This document shows positions 60,350-64,000 of a stretch of 64,000 bases of DNA, piece by piece. The stretch is taken from the NCBI GenBank assembly GCA_049340005.1, contig JBMPIY010000012.1; one strand, 5' to 3'. How positions within the stretch are numbered: the first letter of the stretch is position 1; the number at the start of each line of letters is the position of its first letter. A model generated the notes under the pieces. It was not told the DNA's origin. It searched no databases and saw only the letters and a program-made list of their open reading frames with translations. This DNA comes from CAXBDP01 sp963974465 (GTDB lineage: Bacteria > Bacteroidota > Bacteroidia > Cytophagales > Cyclobacteriaceae). The position numbers were made by a program, and so were the translations under genes.

Positions 60350-61429
60350 ATGATGAAAGCATTTTCCCTCCCGCCTTCTCTTTTCAGCAGAATTCTACTC
60401 CATACTATTTTTTGGCTTGTCGTTTTGGTGTTTTTCAGATATTTCTTTGAAGAAGGTAGCGGAATCATTCCAAACCCAAATTCATTTTCCGCCTTTTTAA
60501 TGCCAGTTACTATTGGCACTACATATACAGTAAACTACTTTCTAATTCCAAAATATCTATTGCACAAGAAGTACTTATTGTTTGGGCTTTACAGTTTATA
60601 TACACTAATTCTATCCGCTTTTGCCATTGTGGTTTCCATATTTTATGGACTGATTATGATGAACTCGCTTCAATACAATCAGATGGTTCCATTAAGCAAA
60701 AGTCTGATTTTTATAATGGTAGCCGTCTATTTGGTTGTGTTTGTAATTAGTGCATTTAAACTTGTTAAATATAATTATTCGTCAGTCGCAAGAAATAAAG
60801 AGCTGGAAAATAAAGTGCTTTCTGCTCAACTTAAACTTAAGGAACAAGAATTGAAATACTTGAAAATGCAGATCCATCCGCATTTCTTGTTCAATACATT
60901 AAATACATTGTATGGATATGCTTTGAAAAGATCTGAGGAAACTCCTGAAATGATACTAAAGCTTTCAAACCTTTTGGATTATATTCTTTATCAGGTAGAC
61001 AAGCCAAGTGTGAATTTAGCTAATGAGATTGATCATATTAAGGATTATATCGAACTTGAAAAAATACGCTTTCAAGATACTTTAAGCGTTGATTTGAGTA
61101 TTTCTGAAATTGATTTTGAAATTGACATTGCCCCAATGTTGCTAATTCCTTTTGTAGAAAACAGCTTCAAGCATGGTGATCGATCAACCAATAAATCACA
61201 GGTATATATTAGTTTGAAAACAGATACTGAAAAAATTCAATTCACTGTTAAAAACAATATAAAGAACAGTAATTCAACAGTTAATGAAAATGGAATTGGC
61301 TTGACGAATGTTCGAAAAAGATTAGACTTATCTTATCCTGATAACTATTCACTTTTAGTTAACTATGATGAGGATTGGTTTGAAATTAACTTGATTTTGA
61401 ATCATCAAAAACTAAAGATTCATGGATAA
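60350..61429 (+). CDS. LytS-type sensor histidine kinase (His_kinase family)
   Basis: A 359-aa kinase with four membrane helices (about 13-35, 50-70, 75-105, 115-140) and a cytoplasmic HPK7-like core. The phospho-acceptor His lies in LKMQIHPHFLFNTLN, followed by MLLIPFVENSFKHG and GIGLTNVRKRLDLSY as N and G boxes. ATG 60350 is the first in the frame; the earlier TTG at 60323 is unlikely. Its stop overlaps the ATG of the LytTR gene, so both proteins are translationally coupled. It should phosphorylate that regulator, which is damaged. Confidence 0.9.
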   Translation: MMKAFSLPPSLFSRILLHTIFWLVVLVFFRYFFEEGSGIIPNPNSFSAFLMPVTIGTTYTVNYFLIPKYLLHKKYLLFGLYSLYTLILSAFAIVVSIFYGLIMMNSLQYNQMVPLSKSLIFIMVAVYLVVFVISAFKLVKYNYSSVARNKELENKVLSAQLKLKEQELKYLKMQIHPHFLFNTLNTLYGYALKRSEETPEMILKLSNLLDYILYQVDKPSVNLANEIDHIKDYIELEKIRFQDTLSVDLSISEIDFEIDIAPMLLIPFVENSFKHGDRSTNKSQVYISLKTDTEKIQFTVKNNIKNSNSTVNENGIGLTNVRKRLDLSYPDNYSLLVNYDEDWFEINLILNHQKLKIHG

Positions 61430-62138
61430 AAAAATGTCATGTATAGTGGTAGATGATTAACCTACAGCTCGAGAGATTCTCTTGAATCATCTTTCAAAAA
61501 TAGAGCAAATTCAAGTAATAGGTTCTTGTTCCGGAGCTATTGAAGCATTCAATCTAGTTAATTTGCATCAAGTAGATGTGATTTTCCTCGAAATCAATAT
61601 GCCTGAAATTTCAGGGCTATCTTTTGCAAAATCTATCAACAAGGATATTAAGATTATTTTCACCACTGCATATAGGGAATATGCTATCGATAGTTATGAT
61701 TTACAGGCGATTGACTACTTAATGAAGCCTATTTCTTTTGAAAGGTTATGTAAAGCTATTAACCTATATTTTGAATTGCATCAGCCTTCAATTGATCAAT
61801 CACCAAAACCAGAAAATTCTTATCAAAGTGATTTCATGTTTGTAAGAGCGGATAGAAAGATGGTTAAAATCAACTACTTTGATATAGTTTTTATAGAGAG
61901 TTTAAGTGACTACCTAAAAATTCATACTAAAACTGGAAGTATAATAACACGAGAAACCATCAGCAATATCGAAGCAAAGCTCCCTCCTCAAAATTTCCTT
62001 AGAGTTCACCGGTCATTTATAGTTTCCATAGCGCATATCACATCATATACCCACGAATATGTGGAGGTGGAAGGAAATACGATACCTATCGGAAGAACCA
62101 ATAAATCTGAGGTTTTAGAAAAATTGGAAAGACATTAA
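61422..62138 (+). pseudogene. LytTR response regulator with in-frame TAA and Glu at the phospho-acceptor site
   Basis: From ATG 61422 (in the kinase stop region) the frame reads MDKKMSCIVVDD, then TAA (61458-61460), then PTAREILLNHLSKIE and so on to 62138 in the same frame. In this family the stop codon position normally holds Glu (DDEP), so a single G-to-T change explains it. The acceptor position, residue 57 (FLEINMPE), is Glu instead of Asp; the Thr, Lys and the C-terminal LytTR domain (MFVRADRKMVKI to GRTNKSEVLEKL) are intact. A 218-aa product could be re-initiated at TTG 61482. It may be a young pseudogene, a recoded gene or a sequence error. Confidence 0.85.
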
Positions 62139-62249
62139 ATGAAATTGTAAGGTAAACCTACTATCTACCCATCTGATTTACGACTTGATTATGAGATATT
62201 TAACTGAAAAATAATATGAACTATGAATTAACCTCATTGAGTTCAGTTA

Positions 62250-63314
62250 CTACAAAAGATCTCTAACAACTTCATTTATTTCATATTCCAGTAATTTTTC
62301 ATTGAAATAATCGTAGCCTACGATTGTCCCTTGCTCTTTATTAAGGCTGAAATTTAAAAGGTAGTCTTTCAATTTAATTTCTGCAACCAAATTCAAATCC
62401 CAATCGAATACATGAATGGAAGAATTATGATGCTGATTTAGATAGAGTTCACTAGGCTGATTATAGTATAAAGCATAAATAAAATTATCATCTGCTTCGA
62501 CTGCCTTATAATAGATATTCAATGCGTTTCTTTTTCTGGAAGTCAGAAATTCCATACTCTTATTGGCATAATCAGTACTATTCGTATGTCTACTTAACCT
62601 AACACCTTCCCTATTTACTAAATCTACCTGATCTTGATATTGGTAAACAGTTGCAATTTTATCCTTATCCGGCTTTACCTCAAATACATTAACATAAATC
62701 AAATTATAAGTGTATTGTATATAGTCCACCTCTTGTGATTGCTTTTCATACCCTAAATCAAATTGTATTTCCTTGAATAGGCTATCACTTTTTAGATTAA
62801 AATAATTAAGTTGATTGACATTCAATGAGAGGTTCGAATTATTAAAAACTATAATTGAGTCATTGATAAATCGAATACTTAGGGGATCTGGATCTGTGGG
62901 TATTTTAAGTGTTTTGTCAATAATTGTTTCTGCTGACATCAGACTTTTTGTGACATTTAATCTGTGGAGCTTCACTTCATTTATATCGTGAAACCATAAG
63001 AATAATTCTTGATTTTCGTATCCCATGCCATGAACTCTGATTGGAGAGTTAAATTCATTAGGACCATTCCCTCTCTTCAGCACTTCGCCATATTTCATAT
63101 AGGTTTTACTGTTATACAAAGAGAAATAATAATCGTCATCTAATCGAAATCCTAGTAAAATTGAATCCAATGAAATAAGCTTGTTGATTTTTACTTCGTC
63201 CTCTAAAATTACTTTTCCCTCTAATTCTATATTTATTACCTCTTTCTCTTCTTCACTACAAGAAAAAAACAAAACAGACATCAAAGTAATTAAAGCCAGT
63301 TTACAAATTTTCAT
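62250..63314 (-). CDS. 6-bladed beta-propeller lipoprotein
   Basis: A 354-aa lipoprotein (lipobox LFFSC, C19) of the BF3453-like six-bladed propeller family. The core holds repeated strand patterns (VNIFEVKPDKDKIATVYQYQ, FIYALYYNQPSEL, HVFDWDLNLVAEIKL), typical of blades. It has no obvious catalytic residues. Such proteins are common in Bacteroidota and are of unknown function. It is followed by a divergent lipoprotein gene at 63828. Expression signals are not evident. Confidence 0.75.
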   Translation of the reverse strand: MKICKLALITLMSVLFFSCSEEEKEVINIELEGKVILEDEVKINKLISLDSILLGFRLDDDYYFSLYNSKTYMKYGEVLKRGNGPNEFNSPIRVHGMGYENQELFLWFHDINEVKLHRLNVTKSLMSAETIIDKTLKIPTDPDPLSIRFINDSIIVFNNSNLSLNVNQLNYFNLKSDSLFKEIQFDLGYEKQSQEVDYIQYTYNLIYVNVFEVKPDKDKIATVYQYQDQVDLVNREGVRLSRHTNSTDYANKSMEFLTSRKRNALNIYYKAVEADDNFIYALYYNQPSELYLNQHHNSSIHVFDWDLNLVAEIKLKDYLLNFSLNKEQGTIVGYDYFNEKLLEYEINEVVRDLL

Positions 63315-63827
63315 TTCATTAAGACCATTGCACTATTATACGTGTATTAAAGTTTCTGCCTCTTCTAAGCTTATATTATTCTTCTGCTGGAAAGCAATTA
63401 CCCGAAGCAGACTCAAGATAAATACCTGATTATTAAACTAAAATTGCAATAATAAATCCTCAAAAGCAATCAATAATTGTAATTATTAGCAATCTAAACT
63501 AGATAAAAATTTCTAAAAAAAATTAATGTATTAAAGTAGATGAAATTAATTTTTAGCTTCGATGCTATAATAAACACAGGCAATATATGCCTAACTTACT
63601 ACTTATCAACCTATCATATAGTCCAAGTATCATTCATTTAGATAAGATTATTCTAACACTTCATAAAAGCATAAAATTTGTATTTTAAATTTTTAGTTTA
63701 TACCTTTCTACAGACACAAGCATGTGGCATTGGGTAATTATACATAGCCATTATTGGATTTTCCGGCTACAATATACGCTAAGCCTAAAGCTGAAATTGA
63801 GTCCTCTTAACCTTGACCGTTAACAAA
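63315..63827. other. Intergenic region without a gene
   Basis: About 510 bp, very A+T-rich, between two divergent lipoprotein genes. No ORF is credible. AGGCA-TATAT-like inverted sequence (AGGCAATATATGCCT) and a weak TACCTTTC box are seen, but no clear promoter or terminator can be supported. Confidence 0.5.
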
Positions 63828-64000
63828 ATGAAAGGCTTTAATTCTCATATCCTGCCAAGAGGCTTCATAGGCTTCACCCTACTGGGATTTCTTCTTTTGA
63901 TTAGCTGTAAGAGTGAAAATGCTATAGAAGGAGCTCCGGAAGTAATAGACATTAACGATTACACTAAAACGGATAGCCTGCTATCCATTCGCAGCTTGCT
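63828..64000 (+). CDS. Lipoprotein (partial), probably another propeller-type protein
   Basis: ATG 63828 opens a frame to the window end: MKGFNSHILPRGFIGFTLLGF, then LLLISC lipobox (Cys at residue 27) and a Ser/Asp-rich start of the mature part (EVIDINDYTKTDSLLSIRSLL). The mature start resembles six-bladed propeller lipoproteins such as its neighbour, but only 57 residues are visible. The rest lies outside the window. Confidence 0.6.
   Translation, partial: MKGFNSHILPRGFIGFTLLGFLLLISCKSENAIEGAPEVIDINDYTKTDSLLSIRSL

Larger units (their letters stand above)
3328..60374. repeat. Dispersed octamer GCGGGAGG, 31 exact copies
   Basis: Exact copies start at 3328, 4123, 10630, 12773, 14494, 19284, 22121, 26996, 32541, 35307, 38215, 41037, 45560, 48813, 52109, 54339 and 59283 on the plus strand (17), and at 5553, 7971, 15147, 20701, 32984, 36410, 39363, 41596, 41923, 43639, 48037, 53140, 56938 and 60367 on the minus strand (14). 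Two lie between genes, 18 are in the coding sense and 11 antisense. Base composition predicts fewer than one. Flanks are not conserved beyond the eight bases. Confidence 0.9.

Noticed and set aside
1..64000. CRISPR arrays, tRNA or rRNA genes, IS elements, prophage
   Set aside because: I looked on both strands and saw no direct-repeat spacer array, cloverleaf, transposase or phage gene cluster.

Overview
The window comes from an A+T-rich member of the Bacteroidota, most likely a Cytophagales-type gliding bacterium. The support is a type B T9SS/gliding C-terminal domain on a secreted protein, TAnnTTTG -7 promoter boxes, few Shine-Dalgarno sequences, a three-gene sdhCAB operon with one cytochrome b subunit, a LytS/LytTR pair, DUF4494, DUF1343 and a fold-III arginine decarboxylase of the Bacteroidota type. 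I do not name a genus. Most of the window is ordinary chromosome; I see no prophage, IS element, CRISPR array, rRNA or tRNA.

Layout. 1-2365: two UspA stress proteins and a CRP/FNR regulator, with two FNR-like boxes in front of the usp operon. 2474-9727: menA, a TspO-like membrane protein, a glutathione peroxidase, argS, and arginase plus arginine decarboxylase. 9850-15781: glycosyltransferase, LolE-type permease, NamZ-like muramidase, amidohydrolase, fmt-folA. 15719-18790: two near-identical copies and one diverged copy of an unrecognised secreted ~205-aa protein, with arrays of a 21-bp-spaced motif. 18791-19416: a long gap with an orphan terminator. 19417-28583: fused B12 mutase (IcmF type), OsmC, a hybrid kinase and bioD-bioA. 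28656-36641: secreted proteins, a 2-oxo acid dehydrogenase E2, cinA, a PaaN-like dehydrogenase and an SDR. 36775-44684: hemN (with an FNR-like box), a membrane patatin, DUF4494 and sdhCAB. 44973-53475: the T9SS protein, a DCC protein, fabD, and a PIG-L/49-aa protein/sodium symporter operon. 53644-64000: TPR kinase, fasciclin, M16 peptidase, ExbB-like protein, LytS kinase with a LytTR regulator broken by an in-frame stop, and two lipoproteins (the last cut by the window end).

Three signals stand out. The octamer GCGGGAGG occurs 31 times on both strands, in and against genes, where fewer than one is expected from base composition. The secreted-protein cluster carries three types of array of a TNAACRAC motif at almost exactly 21 bp spacing, which fits LytTR-type binding; one array is inverted and faces back into the cluster. 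The LytTR regulator gene at 61422-62138 has TAA in place of the usual acidic codon after its Asp pair, and Glu in place of the phospho-acceptor Asp, while the rest is intact.

Regulatory logic: the FNR-like protein probably controls its neighbouring usp operon and the oxygen-independent haem enzyme hemN. Several genes (menA, arginase, fmt, bioD, hemN, icmF) have a -7 box within about 10 bases of the start codon, so their transcripts are probably leaderless or nearly so.
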